Shown here in pieces: positions 1-8,832 of a stretch of 64,000 nt of DNA. The notes under the pieces are model-generated. The model had not been told where the DNA came from. It saw nothing but the letters and a program-made list of their open reading frames with translations, and did not search any database. The stretch's first letter is position 1; each line of letters starts with the position of its first letter. Position numbers and translations under genes: made by a program. Origin of the DNA: Mycolicibacterium iranicum (GTDB lineage: Bacteria > Actinomycetota > Actinomycetes > Mycobacteriales > Mycobacteriaceae); the NCBI RefSeq assembly GCF_001650495.1, contig NZ_LWCS01000076.1, positions 124,001 through 188,000 on the forward strand, in the 5' to 3' direction.

Positions 1-359
1 ACATCCCAGTGCTCGGACGGTGCACGCGAGATCACGAAACCGGTGTCGTCGACGTGCCCCTGGACGATGTGCCCGCCGAGCCTGCTGTTGAGCGCCGCCG
101 CCCGCTCGAGGTTGACCACGGATCCGACGTCGACCTTGGCCAGACTCGATCGGTCCAGAGTTTCGGCCATCACGTCGGCGCTGAACGATCCGTCGCCGAG
201 CACGTCGACCACCGTCAGACACACGCCGTTGACCGCGATCGAATCCCCATGGCTCGCATCGGCGGTCACCACCGGCCCGCGGATCACGAACCGCGCGGCG
301 TCGGCGAGTTCCTCCTTGCCGATCACCTCGCCCAGCTCCTCGACGATTCCGGTGAACAC
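1..359 (-). CDS. ribE: Riboflavin synthase alpha subunit, 5' part only
   Basis: Converts two 6,7-dimethyl-8-ribityllumazine to riboflavin plus the pyrimidine co-product, the last step of riboflavin synthesis in the cytosol. The visible 119 residues begin VFTGIVEELGEV from a GTG at 359; the MFTGIVEE-type start is diagnostic of the family. The first lumazine-binding repeat is nearly complete (SIAVNGVCLTV, then GGHIVQGHVD opening the second repeat). The gene runs off the left edge, so its 3' part is missing from the window rather than from the gene. It diverges from the LLM gene at 403, leaving a 43-nt shared upstream region. ribD and rpe, of the same or an adjacent pathway, lie on the same strand further right, separated by four plus-strand genes. 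The M. tuberculosis equivalent is Rv1412. Confidence 0.93.
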   Translation of the reverse strand, partial: MFTGIVEELGEVIGKEELADAARFVIRGPVVTADASHGDSIAVNGVCLTVVDVLGDGSFSADVMAETLDRSSLAKVDVGSVVNLERAAALNSRLGGHIVQGHVDDTGFVISRAPSEHWD

Positions 360-402
360 GCAGACCAGCCTAGACCGGCCCGAAACGGGGTATGGGGTTT
401 GC

Positions 403-1383
403 ATGCCGGTCATCGGATTCCACTGCTCCCACGAACAGATCGCGCCGGGCCAACTGCTCCGCGACGTCCAACACGCCGAACGCGCCGGCTTCACCGCCGG
501 GATGTCGTCGGACCATTTCAGCCCATGGAGCGAACGCCAGAACGAATCGGGATTCGCGTGGTCGTTCCTGGGCGCCGCGCTGGCCACGACGAACCTTCCG
601 TTCGGCGTCGTCAACGCTCCGGGACAGCGCTACCACCCCGCGATCATCGCCCAGGCGATCGCGACGCTCGCAGAGATGTTTCCCGGCCGGTTCTGGGCCG
701 CACTGGGCTCGGGCGAGGCGTCCAACGAACGCATCAACGGCGAGGTGTGGCCCCGTAAGGACGTCCGCGATCAACGTCTCGTCGAATGCGTCGAAGTGAT
801 CCGCCGCCTCCTCAAAGGCGAGGAGGTGAGCTTCGACGGTCTCATCCACGTCAACCGCGCCAGGCTGTGGACGCTGCCCGACCGGGTCCCCGACCTCGTC
901 GGCCCCGCAGTGACGCCGGTGACGGCCGCCCGCCACGCCGCATGGGCGGACGCCCTCATCACGGTCAACCAGTCGCACGAGACGCTGAAGAAGGTCCTGG
1001 ACTCGTATCGGTCCGCAGGTGGCCGCGGGCCCGCGCGCCTCCAGATCCACCTCAGCTGGGCGCCCACCGAAGACGAAGCCGCCGCCATTGCCCACGACCA
1101 GTGGCGCACGAACGTCTTCGCGCCGCCGGTGTGCTGGGATCTGGAGACCGTGGACGCGTTCGACGTCGTCGGCGAGAACGTCACGGTTGAGCAGGTGGCC
1201 GAGTCGGTGCGGATCTCCGGCGACCTCGGCAGGCATGCCGCGTGGCTCAACGAGTACCTCGAGCAGGGCTGGGACGAGCTCTACCTGCACTTCGTCGGAC
1301 AGCACCAACAGCCGTTCATCGACGCGTTCGGAGAGCACGTCCTTCCGCAACTGTCTCCGACCGCGCCGGCGGTTCCCGCATGA
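403..1383 (+). CDS. LLM-class flavin-dependent oxidoreductase (TIGR03885-like)
   Basis: 326-residue luciferase-like monooxygenase fold protein. It begins MPVIGFHCSHEQ and keeps the family landmarks: SSDHF near residue 35, FGVVNAPGQRYHPAIIAQAIATL, then FWAALGSGEASNE. It resembles the TIGR03885 clade described as probable non-F420 flavin enzymes; I cannot tell FMN from F420 by reading, and the substrate is unknown. ATG 403 was chosen because the family starts at this motif; upstream sequence in the same frame is antisense to ribE. Its TGA overlaps the ATG of the following GH13 gene by 3 nt, so the two are almost certainly co-translated. Confidence 0.85.
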   Translation: MPVIGFHCSHEQIAPGQLLRDVQHAERAGFTAGMSSDHFSPWSERQNESGFAWSFLGAALATTNLPFGVVNAPGQRYHPAIIAQAIATLAEMFPGRFWAALGSGEASNERINGEVWPRKDVRDQRLVECVEVIRRLLKGEEVSFDGLIHVNRARLWTLPDRVPDLVGPAVTPVTAARHAAWADALITVNQSHETLKKVLDSYRSAGGRGPARLQIHLSWAPTEDEAAAIAHDQWRTNVFAPPVCWDLETVDAFDVVGENVTVEQVAESVRISGDLGRHAAWLNEYLEQGWDELYLHFVGQHQQPFIDAFGEHVLPQLSPTAPAVPA

Positions 1384-3059
1384 GGAGGATCGAGACCGGC
1401 GACCTGTGGTGGAAGAACGCCGTCTTCTACTGCGCAGACATCGAGACTTTCTACGACTGGAACGGCGACGGCTGCGGCGACATTCGCGGCATGACCGAAC
1501 GCATCGAGTATCTCGCCGACCTCGGCATCACCTGCCTATGGCTGATGCCGTTCTATCCGACATCGCGCAAAGACGACGGCTACGACATCACCGACTTCTT
1601 CGGGGTGGACACCCGCTTGGGCACCCTCGGCGATTTCGTCGAGCTCGTCCGGACCGCCAGGTCGAACGGGATCAGGGTCATCGTCGACTTCGTCATGAAC
1701 CACACCTCCGACGCCCATCCCTGGTTCAAGTCCGCACGCCGCAGCACCGACGACCCGTATCGGGACTACTACGTCTGGACCGACACCGAACCGCCCGACA
1801 CCTCCGCCGAGGTCGTCTTCCCCGACCAGGAGGACAGCCTCTGGGAGCGCGACCCCAAGACCGACCAGTGGTACCTGCACCACTTCTACAAACACCAACC
1901 GGACCTCAACATCGCCAATCCCGCTGTGCAGGAAGAGATATCGCGGACCCTCGGCTTCTGGTTGCAGCTCGGGGTCGCGGGATTCCGCGTCGACGCGGTG
2001 CCGTTCCTGTTCGCCCGGGACGGCGCGCCAGGCGACCCGGGCTCGTTCGACCCGTACGAATACCTGGGCGACGTCCGCAATTTCATCACCCGACGGCTCG
2101 GCGATGCCGTGCTGCTCGGTGAGGTCAACGTCGAATACGAGGACCAGAAGACGTTTTTCGGCGGACCCGACGGCGACGGTCTGAACATGCAGTTCGACTT
2201 CATCGGCATGCAGCGGATGTATCTGTCGCTGGCACGCGGCGATGCCGGCCCGATCGCCGAAGCACTGCAGGATCGGCCCAGCCTCGACATCACCAGCCAG
2301 TGGGCCAACTTCGTGCGCAACCACGACGAACTCACCCTCGACAAGCTCAGCGACACCGAGCGCCAGGAGGTGTTCGACGCCTTCGGTCCCGAACCCGAGA
2401 TGCAGCTCTACGGGCGCGGGTTGCGACGGCGGCTGCCTGCGATGCTCGGCGGCGACGAGCGCCGTATGCGCATGGTCTACTCACTGGCGTTCTCGCTGCC
2501 GGGCACCCCGGTGCTGTTCTACGGCGAGGAGATCGGCATGGCCGAGAACCTCGACGTACCCGGTCGGCTCTCGGTGCGCACGCCGATGCAGTGGACCGCG
2601 GGCGCCAACGGCGGCTTCTCGACAGCCGCCGCACGCCGGCTGACACGACCGCTGCCCGACGGACTCTACGGACCAGAGCACGTCAACGCCGCCGACCAGC
2701 GCCACGACCACCAGTCCTTCTGGTGGTTCATCCGTGACCTCATCTACACCTACCGCCAGCAACCTGAGATCGGCTGGTCCACCCCGGAGATCCTCGAACA
2801 GCCCAACACCGCCGTGCTCGCGCACGTCTGCCGTGAACCGTCCGGATGGGCGATGGTGGGTCTGCACAACTTCGGCACCGAAGGGTGCCTGGTGCCGCTG
2901 CAGCTGGAGGACGTCCCGACCGGTTCGGTGCTCGTCGATCTGCTCGACGGGCGCGGGGAATTTCCTCTCGACGAGCGTGGGCGCGTCGAAATACAACTCG
3001 ACCCCTACGGTTACCGGTGGTTGCGGGTGCTGCGGCCCGACGAACCCCCGATCATTTGA
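1380..3059 (+). CDS. Alpha-amylase family (GH13) glycosidase, trehalose synthase-like
   Basis: 559-residue GH13 enzyme. All four conserved regions are present: VDFVMNH (D103), GFRVDAV (nucleophile D205), LLGEVN (acid/base E248) and FVRNHDE (N314-H315-D316). The opening FYCADIETFYDWNGDG resembles trehalose synthase (maltose/trehalose interconversion) and oligo-1,6-glucosidase-like enzymes, so an alpha-glucosyl disaccharide or short glucan is the likely substrate. No signal peptide is seen, so it should be cytosolic. There is no C-terminal maltokinase fusion. The start overlaps the stop of the LLM gene (ATGA arrangement). It is probably distinct from the main TreS of the genome because the neighbours are not maltosyltransferase-pathway genes. 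Confidence 0.88.
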   Translation: MRRIETGDLWWKNAVFYCADIETFYDWNGDGCGDIRGMTERIEYLADLGITCLWLMPFYPTSRKDDGYDITDFFGVDTRLGTLGDFVELVRTARSNGIRVIVDFVMNHTSDAHPWFKSARRSTDDPYRDYYVWTDTEPPDTSAEVVFPDQEDSLWERDPKTDQWYLHHFYKHQPDLNIANPAVQEEISRTLGFWLQLGVAGFRVDAVPFLFARDGAPGDPGSFDPYEYLGDVRNFITRRLGDAVLLGEVNVEYEDQKTFFGGPDGDGLNMQFDFIGMQRMYLSLARGDAGPIAEALQDRPSLDITSQWANFVRNHDELTLDKLSDTERQEVFDAFGPEPEMQLYGRGLRRRLPAMLGGDERRMRMVYSLAFSLPGTPVLFYGEEIGMAENLDVPGRLSVRTPMQWTAGANGGFSTAAARRLTRPLPDGLYGPEHVNAADQRHDHQSFWWFIRDLIYTYRQQPEIGWSTPEILEQPNTAVLAHVCREPSGWAMVGLHNFGTEGCLVPLQLEDVPTGSVLVDLLDGRGEFPLDERGRVEIQLDPYGYRWLRVLRPDEPPII

Positions 3060-3163
3060 GGTCCGGCCACATGTGCTGAATCTGCAGGTCAGAAGCGGTT
3101 AACCGGCGCGCCGCCGCGCACCGGAGCGCACGTCCATCCGCTCCTACCCTCTACGATGCAGGC

Positions 3164-3868
3164 ATGCAGACCCGCCTGTTGGCGATCTTCGCCGCCCTCT
3201 TCGCTGTCGCCGCCCTCGTCGCAGGGTGCTCCGGATCGTCTTCCGAGAACTCCGGCAAGGACCTGCCCGATGCCGCGACTCTCCTGAAGGAGTCCAGCGA
3301 GACGACCAAGGGCCAGACCAGTGCGCACCTCAAGCTCTCGGTGCAGGGCCAGATACCCGAGCTGCCGGTCGAGACCCTGGAAGGCGATCTGACCCAGGCG
3401 CCGGCCGTCGCCGCGAAGGGCACCGCGAACATCATCTTCCTCGGACAGCGCCTCAACGACGTCGAGTTCGTCGTCTCCGACGGAGATCTGTGGGCCACGA
3501 TCACCGCCGGCGGCGGACTGTCGAACTTCGGACCGGCCGCCGACGTCTACGACGTCGCCGCCATCCTGAACCCCGACGTCGGTCTGGCCAATGTGCTGGC
3601 CAACTTTTCCAACCCGAGTGCCGACGGCCGCGAGACGGTCGAAGGCACCCAGACCGTCCGCATCACTGGAGAGGTCAGCGCCGACGCGGTCAACAAGATC
3701 GCACCGCAGATCGGCGCGACGGGACCCGTGCCCGGCACGGCGTGGGTCACCGAAGACGGTGACCACGAACTCATGCAGGTCCGGTTGGAGCCCAGCCCCG
3801 GCAACAGCGTCACGATGACGCTGTCGAAGTGGGGCGAGCCGGTCACCGTCGACAAACCAGCGGCGTGA
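3164..3868 (+). CDS. lprG: Lipoprotein LprG, triacylglycerol/lipoglycan carrier
   Basis: 234-residue exported lipoprotein. The signal peptide MQTRLLAIFAALFAVAALVAGC ends in lipobox LVAGC with acylated Cys22. The mature part matches the LppX/LprA/LprG fold family, whose large hydrophobic cavity carries triacylglycerol or acylated lipoglycans (LAM, PIMs) across the periplasm. The stop codon overlaps the ATG of the next gene (TGATG), and the following MFS exporter makes this the conserved lprG-p55 operon (Rv1411c-Rv1410c). In mycobacteria the pair is linked to cell-envelope lipid transport and drug tolerance. The 104-nt gap upstream should hold the promoter; I did not recognise clear boxes. Confidence 0.93.
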   Translation: MQTRLLAIFAALFAVAALVAGCSGSSSENSGKDLPDAATLLKESSETTKGQTSAHLKLSVQGQIPELPVETLEGDLTQAPAVAAKGTANIIFLGQRLNDVEFVVSDGDLWATITAGGGLSNFGPAADVYDVAAILNPDVGLANVLANFSNPSADGRETVEGTQTVRITGEVSADAVNKIAPQIGATGPVPGTAWVTEDGDHELMQVRLEPSPGNSVTMTLSKWGEPVTVDKPAA

Positions 3869-5448
3869 TGCACCACGCTCCCCCGGTCGCTCAGGGAGCG
3901 ACCAACAGGTGGATGGCGATCGGCGCGGGCAGCCTCGCGGTGATGCTCGGCGCGCTCGACACCTACGTGGTGATCGCGGTCATCCGGGACATCATGAACG
4001 ACGTCGGCATCGGCATCAACGAGATCCAGCGGGTGACGCCGATCATCACGAGCTACCTGCTGGGCTACATCGCGGCGATGCCGCTGCTGGGTCGCGCGTC
4101 GGACAGGTTCGGCCGCAAGGCCCTGATCCAGGTCAGCCTCGCGACGTTCGCCATCGGGTCGGTGATCACCGCACTGTCCACCGACCTGGTCCTGATGGTC
4201 ATCGGACGCGCGGTTCAGGGAGCCGCCAGCGGCGCATTGCTACCTGTGACCTTGGCGCTCGCGGCCGATCTGTGGGCCAACCGCAACCGCGCCGCCGTTC
4301 TGGGTGGGGTCGGCGCCGCCCAGGAGCTCGGCAGCGTGCTCGGCCCGCTCTACGGCGTCGGCCTGGTGGCACTGTTCACCCACTGGCAGGCGGTGTTCTG
4401 GGTCAACGTGCCCCTGGCCGCTGTCGCGATGGTGATGATCCACTTCAGCCTGCCGGCGCGGGACAAGGACGCGCCGACAGAGAAGGTCGACGTGGTCGGC
4501 GGGCTGTTACTGGCGTTGGCCCTGGGGCTCGCCGTCATCGGCCTGTACAACCAGACGCCGGACGGAAAGCAGGTGCTGCCCAGCTACGGTCTGCCGGTGC
4601 TGGGCGCTGCGGCGGCCGCGGCGATCGCTTTCTTCGTGTGGGAGAAACGTGCCTCCACCCGGCTCATCGAACCCGCAGGAGTGCGGTTCCGCCCGTTCCT
4701 GGCGGCGCTGGGTGCGTCCCTGACCGCCGGTGCCGCGCTGATGGTGACCCTGGTCAACATCGAGCTGTTCGCCCAAGGCGTGCTCGGCAAGGAGCAGAAC
4801 GAAGCGGTCTTCATGCTCACCTGGTTTCTCGGCGCGCTCCCGATCGGTGCTCTGCTGGGCGGCTGGCTGGCCACCAGGATCGGCGATCGGATCATCGCCT
4901 GCACCGGCCTGCTGATCGCCGCGGGCGGCTATTGGCTGATCTCCCACTGGACCATCGACGTGCTGGCCGATCGTCACGATCTCGGTTTCGTGCAACTCCC
5001 GACCTTCGACACCGACCTCGCGATCGCCGGCCTTGGCCTGGGTCTGGTCATCGGCCCCCTCACGTCCGCGACGCTGCGGGTGGTCCCCGCCGCACAGCAC
5101 GGAATCGCCTCCGCCGCCGTCGTGGTCGCCCGCATGATCGGCATGCTGATCGGTATCGCGGCGCTGTCGGCGTGGGGCCTGTACCGCTTCAACCAGTACT
5201 TGGCCAGTCCCTCGACCGGCCAGGACTGCCCCACCGGGGATTCCCTGACGCAGCGACTGGCCTTCCAAGCCTGTCGGGTGCGGGAGGCCTATGTGCTGCA
5301 GTACGGCGAGATCTTCACGATCACCGCCTGGGTCTGCGTGGCCGGAGCCGTGCTGGGACTATTGATCGCGGGCAGAAACGAGCATGCGGGCGCACCCCAG
5401 CCCGCTGAAGTGGATCAGCAGCGCTCGAGCCCGCGGCCCATCAGCTGA
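3868..5448 (+). CDS. MFS transporter P55 (Rv1410c family)
   Basis: 526-residue major facilitator with about 14 hydrophobic segments (DHA2-like). Near the N-terminus LGALDTYVVIAVIRDIMNDV is followed by the MFS motif A region GRASDRFGRK in the loop after TM2. Motif C-like sequence ALGLGLVIGPLTSATLRVVPAAQHGIASA is split by its usual spacing late in the protein. Known role of the family: inner-membrane partner of LprG in triacylglycerol/lipid export and in efflux of several drugs. The ATG at 3868 shares one base with the lprG stop. Its 3' end is overlapped in antisense by a possible 50-aa ORF (5415-5567). Confidence 0.93.
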   Translation: MHHAPPVAQGATNRWMAIGAGSLAVMLGALDTYVVIAVIRDIMNDVGIGINEIQRVTPIITSYLLGYIAAMPLLGRASDRFGRKALIQVSLATFAIGSVITALSTDLVLMVIGRAVQGAASGALLPVTLALAADLWANRNRAAVLGGVGAAQELGSVLGPLYGVGLVALFTHWQAVFWVNVPLAAVAMVMIHFSLPARDKDAPTEKVDVVGGLLLALALGLAVIGLYNQTPDGKQVLPSYGLPVLGAAAAAAIAFFVWEKRASTRLIEPAGVRFRPFLAALGASLTAGAALMVTLVNIELFAQGVLGKEQNEAVFMLTWFLGALPIGALLGGWLATRIGDRIIACTGLLIAAGGYWLISHWTIDVLADRHDLGFVQLPTFDTDLAIAGLGLGLVIGPLTSATLRVVPAAQHGIASAAVVVARMIGMLIGIAALSAWGLYRFNQYLASPSTGQDCPTGDSLTQRLAFQACRVREAYVLQYGEIFTITAWVCVAGAVLGLLIAGRNEHAGAPQPAEVDQQRSSPRPIS

Positions 5449-5567
5449 GGTTCTTCGGCCGGCCCGGCATCATCCGAGGTCAGTCCCCGCCAGACGTCCC
5501 AGAGGGCGTCTTTGATGGAGCGGGGATCCACCGCACTGATGCTGAGCCAATCCTGCAGTGCAGTCAT
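5415..5567 (-). CDS. Possible small protein, 50 aa, antisense to the p55 3' end
   Basis: A 50-codon frame begins MTALQDWLSISAVDPRS and ends RGLERC before TGA. An AAAGGA Shine-Dalgarno-like box lies 7 nt before the ATG, a better ribosome site than most genes here. The predicted peptide has no membrane segment; it has an amphipathic, Trp-containing stretch (IKDALWDVWRGL) and an acidic middle. It lies downstream of ribD on the same strand and overlaps the last 34 nt of the convergent MFS gene. I recognise no family. It could be a genuine small protein or chance. Confidence 0.4.
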   Translation of the reverse strand: MTALQDWLSISAVDPRSIKDALWDVWRGLTSDDAGPAEEPQLMGRGLERC

Positions 5568-5650
5568 GCTCGTGTCCTTTGCTCGTGCTCACCATGCGCA
5601 ACTCGTCGGTGAAGGCGCGAATTCCCGGCCGAGTCTACCGGCGGCGGATC

Positions 5651-5668
5651 GCCGCGCCGGGGCGCGGC
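5651..5668. terminator. GC-only inverted repeat between ribD and the small ORF
   Basis: Arms GCCGCGCC and GGCGCGGC are perfectly complementary with a 2-nt centre. There is no U-run on either side, so if it terminates transcription it is a mycobacterial-type hairpin without a tail. The rest of 5568-5761 shows no other gene. Confidence 0.35.
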
Positions 5669-5761
5669 GCGCGGCGGTGCGGGTGTGAGACAGAGCACCC
5701 CACACAGCGATGAAACACGCGATGAACAGATGAAAACGATTGGATTACAAGCAGAATTGCG

Positions 5762-6763
5762 CTAGGCGGGAACGAGGCTCAGCAGCACGTCTGACCCCAC
5801 CGTCTGCACGCCGTCGAAACGCCACCGCTGTGCCTGCGCAATGCTGAGCACGCCGACGTCGTCGATGGCGGTGATCGGTCCGCCCAACAGGATCGGGGCG
5901 ACGTAGGCCAGAATTCTGTCGACGACCCCGGCCCGCAGGAACGCACCGGCGAGCGTCGGCCCGCCCTCCAGCAGCACGTCGGTGCGATCCGAGAGCGCCT
6001 TGATGACCTCATGGGGGTCACGGGTACGGATCACCATGGTGTGCGAGTCGTCATTGAGAATCGTTGCATCAGGCGAGATTTCGCGCATGCCGACCACGAC
6101 GCGCAGCGGCTGGTGATCGGCCAGGCTGCCGTCGGAAAGCCGCGCCGTCAACGCCGGATCGTCGACGAACACGGTGCCGGTCCCGACGATGATCGCGTCT
6201 GCTGTTGCCCGCCTGCGGTGCACATCGGCGCGGGCCGCTTCGCTGGTGATCCACTGGCTCGTCCCGTCGGCGGCCGCACTGCGGCCGTCCACACTGGTCG
6301 CGAATTTCCATGTCACATGCGGCATTCCGGAGCGCTGCTTGTGCAGCCACTCCCGCAGCGGCCCGCCGGCGACCGCGTCGGACAGCACCCCCCTATGGAC
6401 GCGGACGCCCGATTCCGCCAGCCGGGCGGCACCCCCTGCGGCGACCGGATTCGGATCGGCCACAGCGAACGCGACGTCGGCGACCCCGGCCGCCAACAGT
6501 GCATCGACGCACGGCGGGGTGCGTCCGAAGTGGTTGCACGGTTCCAAGGTGATCACCGCGGTGCCGCCCGCCGCCCGCTCACCCGCGCGTCGCAGCGCCA
6601 GGATCTCGGCGTGCGGTCCGCCGGGCGGGTCCGTGGCCCCGACTCCTGCGATCTCGCCGTCGCGATCCAGAATCACAGCTCCCACAGGGGGATTGGGATA
6701 GGTGCGGCCCTTCACTGTCTCGGACTGCTCGACGGCCGCAGCCATCGCGGCGTCGAGGTTCAT
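5762..6763 (-). CDS. ribD: Bifunctional pyrimidine deaminase/reductase RibD
   Basis: 333-residue enzyme performing steps two and three of riboflavin synthesis: deamination of the diaminopyrimidinone phosphate and NADPH reduction of the ribosyl chain. The N-terminal deaminase carries the zinc site H51-A-E53 with PCNHFGRTPPC (C76 and C85). The C-terminal reductase half contains KFATSVDGRSA, the VGTGTV..DDPALTAR region and LLEGGPTLAGAFL. The start overlaps the rpe stop by 4 nt (ATGA), the last junction of the fmt-rsmB-rpe-ribD run. M. tuberculosis RibG (Rv1409) is the counterpart in the same order. Confidence 0.95.
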   Translation of the reverse strand: MNLDAAMAAAVEQSETVKGRTYPNPPVGAVILDRDGEIAGVGATDPPGGPHAEILALRRAGERAAGGTAVITLEPCNHFGRTPPCVDALLAAGVADVAFAVADPNPVAAGGAARLAESGVRVHRGVLSDAVAGGPLREWLHKQRSGMPHVTWKFATSVDGRSAAADGTSQWITSEAARADVHRRRATADAIIVGTGTVFVDDPALTARLSDGSLADHQPLRVVVGMREISPDATILNDDSHTMVIRTRDPHEVIKALSDRTDVLLEGGPTLAGAFLRAGVVDRILAYVAPILLGGPITAIDDVGVLSIAQAQRWRFDGVQTVGSDVLLSLVPA

Positions 6764-7437
6764 AACGCCAGATGCTTGGATGCCCCGGCAGCCTGCATGC
6801 GCAGCGCCTCCACCGCGACTGCAGGATCGTCGGCGCTGTACACCGCCGACCCCGCGACGAAACAGTCCACACCGGCCTCGGCGGCAGCTTCGATCGTGTC
6901 TGCGTTGATGCCGCCGTCGATCTCGATCACGATGGTCAACTCCCCCGCATCGACGAGGCGGCGAGCGGTGCCCACCTTCGGCAGCACTTCGGCGATGAAC
7001 TTCTGCCCGCCGAAGCCAGGCTCGACCGACATCACCAGCAAGGTGTCGAACTCCCGCAGAATTTCCAGATAGGGCTCGATCGGCGTTCCCGGCTTCACCG
7101 AGAGCCCCGCCTTCGCCCCCGCGGCGCGGATGTCGCGGGCCACCGCGACCGGGTCATCGGTGGCCTCAGCGTGAAAGGTCACGTTGTAGGCGCCCGCTTC
7201 GGCATAGGGCGGGGCCCACCGCTGCGGGTCCTCGATCATCAGATGGCAGTCCATCGGGATGTCGGTGACTTTGAGCAGCGATTCCACCACCGGCAACCCG
7301 ATCGTCAGATTGGGCACGAAATGGTTGTCCATGACGTCGACGTGCAACCAATCGGCGCCCTCGACCGCGGCGGCCTCGTCGGCCAGCCGCGCGAAGTCGG
7401 CGGCCAAAATCGAGGGTGCGATGAGGGGTTTAGCCAT
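6760..7437 (-). CDS. rpe: Ribulose-phosphate 3-epimerase
   Basis: 225-residue TIM barrel of the non-oxidative pentose phosphate pathway, interconverting ribulose-5-phosphate and xylulose-5-phosphate. It begins IAPSILAADFARLADE; the metal and acid/base residues sit in LHVDVMDNHFVPN (H32, D34) and in EIDGGIN, with DCHLMIEDP between. Length is normal. It overlaps ribD by 4 nt and follows rsmB after 9 nt. Ribulose-5-phosphate is a riboflavin precursor (through the butanone phosphate branch), which fits the coupling to ribD. Confidence 0.96.
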   Translation of the reverse strand: MAKPLIAPSILAADFARLADEAAAVEGADWLHVDVMDNHFVPNLTIGLPVVESLLKVTDIPMDCHLMIEDPQRWAPPYAEAGAYNVTFHAEATDDPVAVARDIRAAGAKAGLSVKPGTPIEPYLEILREFDTLLVMSVEPGFGGQKFIAEVLPKVGTARRLVDAGELTIVIEIDGGINADTIEAAAEAGVDCFVAGSAVYSADDPAVAVEALRMQAAGASKHLAL

Positions 7438-7446
7438 TCGCCCAGC

Positions 7447-8832
7447 CTAACCGGGCGCATTGACGCGCAGGGCGGCGGCGAACATCGCGTCGGTGCCGTG
7501 GCGGTGCGGCCACAACTGAGCCGACGAACCCTCGCCGGTGTCCTCCGCGGGCGCGAAGAGCTCACGGGTGTCCAGCGAGGTCACCGGATGCCTGCGCAGC
7601 GCATCCGCGACCACGCCGGTCGTCTCGGCCAGATGGGGCGAACACGTCGCGTACAGCACGACGCCACCGGGCCGCGTCAGCGCAATGGCCGCGGCCAGCA
7701 GCTCGCGCTGCAACTTCGCCAGCTGCGGGACATCTCCGGGCCGGCGTCGCCACCGTGCCTCCGGCCTGCGGCGCAATGCGCCGAGCCCGGTGCACGGAGC
7801 GTCGACGAGGACCCGGTCGAATCCCGGTGTCAGTCCTGACTCGCGGCCGTCGACGCGAACCACCTCGACGGGAAGTCCGGCGGTGTTGCGCTCGACGAGT
7901 TCGGCGCGCCGGGGCGCCGGCTCGACCGCGGTCACCGAGGCGCCCGCGGGCTGCCCGAGTGCCGCCAGCAGGGCGGTCTTGCCGCCGGGACCGGCACACA
8001 GGTCCAGCCAGCGCCCGTCGTCGGCGCCTACCAGTGGCGCCAGAGTGAGCGCCCGTGCGACCAGCTGGCTCCCCTCGTCCTGCACCAGCGCATTGCCGTC
8101 ACGGACGGCAGCCAGCTCGCCGGGGTCACCTTCGCGCAGATACACCGCGTACGGCGAGTACCTTCCTTCGGTTCCGCCGACCTGCGCGGACAGCTGGGCG
8201 GCCGTCAGCGCGCCGGGACGCGCCGCCAGGTGCACCTCGGGCCGGGCGTCGTCGCTGGCGAGCAGATCTCGGAGCTCACCTGCGCGGGCGCCTAACGCGT
8301 CGGCGAACGCCTGCGCGATCCACCGCGGGTGGGCGTGCACGAAGGCCAGATGCCCGACAGGGTCCGCTTTCGCGGAGGGGGCGAGTTCCTCGACCCAGGA
8401 TCGTTCGTCGCGGCGCGCGATGGTGCGCAGCACGCCGTTGACGAATCCCGCTCTGGCGGTGTCGAATTCGACGCCGGCCTGCTCGACGGTCGTGGACACC
8501 GCGGCGTGGTCTTCGACTCGGGTGCGCAGGATCTGATAGGCGCCGAGCCGCAAAAGGTCCAGCAGCACCGGGTCGATCCGGTCGACCGGGCGGCCCGCGG
8601 CCGCGGCGATCACCGCGTCGAGCTGCCCCTGGCTGCGGCAGGTGCCGTAGGTGAGCTCGGTGGCGAAAGCCGCGTCGAGACCGGTGATTCCGCGTTCGCG
8701 CAACATCGCGGGCAGGGCGAGGTTCGCGTAGGCGTCGCGCTCGGAGACGGCGCGCAGGACGTCGAAGGCTGCCTGTCGCGCGGGGTCGAGCCGCTTGCGC
8801 CCCGGGCGGCGCTTCTTGTCGGGCCGGGTCAT
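7447..8832 (-). CDS. rsmB: 16S rRNA m5C967 methyltransferase RsmB (Fmu)
   Basis: 461-residue SAM-dependent RNA methyltransferase. An N-terminal NusB-like helical RNA-binding domain (roughly residues 15-155, including LPAMLRERGITGLDAAFATELTYGT) precedes the Rossmann methyltransferase. SAM motif LDLCAGPGGKTALLAAL, motif IV DAPCTGLGALRRRPEARWR and the motif VI cysteine in YATCSPH are all present. The N-terminus is Arg/Lys-rich, as in actinobacterial members. The start overlaps the fmt stop by 4 nt; M. tuberculosis has the same fmt-fmu-rpe order. Confidence 0.95.
   Translation of the reverse strand: MTRPDKKRRPGRKRLDPARQAAFDVLRAVSERDAYANLALPAMLRERGITGLDAAFATELTYGTCRSQGQLDAVIAAAAGRPVDRIDPVLLDLLRLGAYQILRTRVEDHAAVSTTVEQAGVEFDTARAGFVNGVLRTIARRDERSWVEELAPSAKADPVGHLAFVHAHPRWIAQAFADALGARAGELRDLLASDDARPEVHLAARPGALTAAQLSAQVGGTEGRYSPYAVYLREGDPGELAAVRDGNALVQDEGSQLVARALTLAPLVGADDGRWLDLCAGPGGKTALLAALGQPAGASVTAVEPAPRRAELVERNTAGLPVEVVRVDGRESGLTPGFDRVLVDAPCTGLGALRRRPEARWRRRPGDVPQLAKLQRELLAAAIALTRPGGVVLYATCSPHLAETTGVVADALRRHPVTSLDTRELFAPAEDTGEGSSAQLWPHRHGTDAMFAAALRVNAPG

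Noticed and set aside
370..1350. Long minus-strand open frame across the LLM gene
   Set aside because: It is the antisense of a well-supported flavoenzyme; its translation has no family landmarks.
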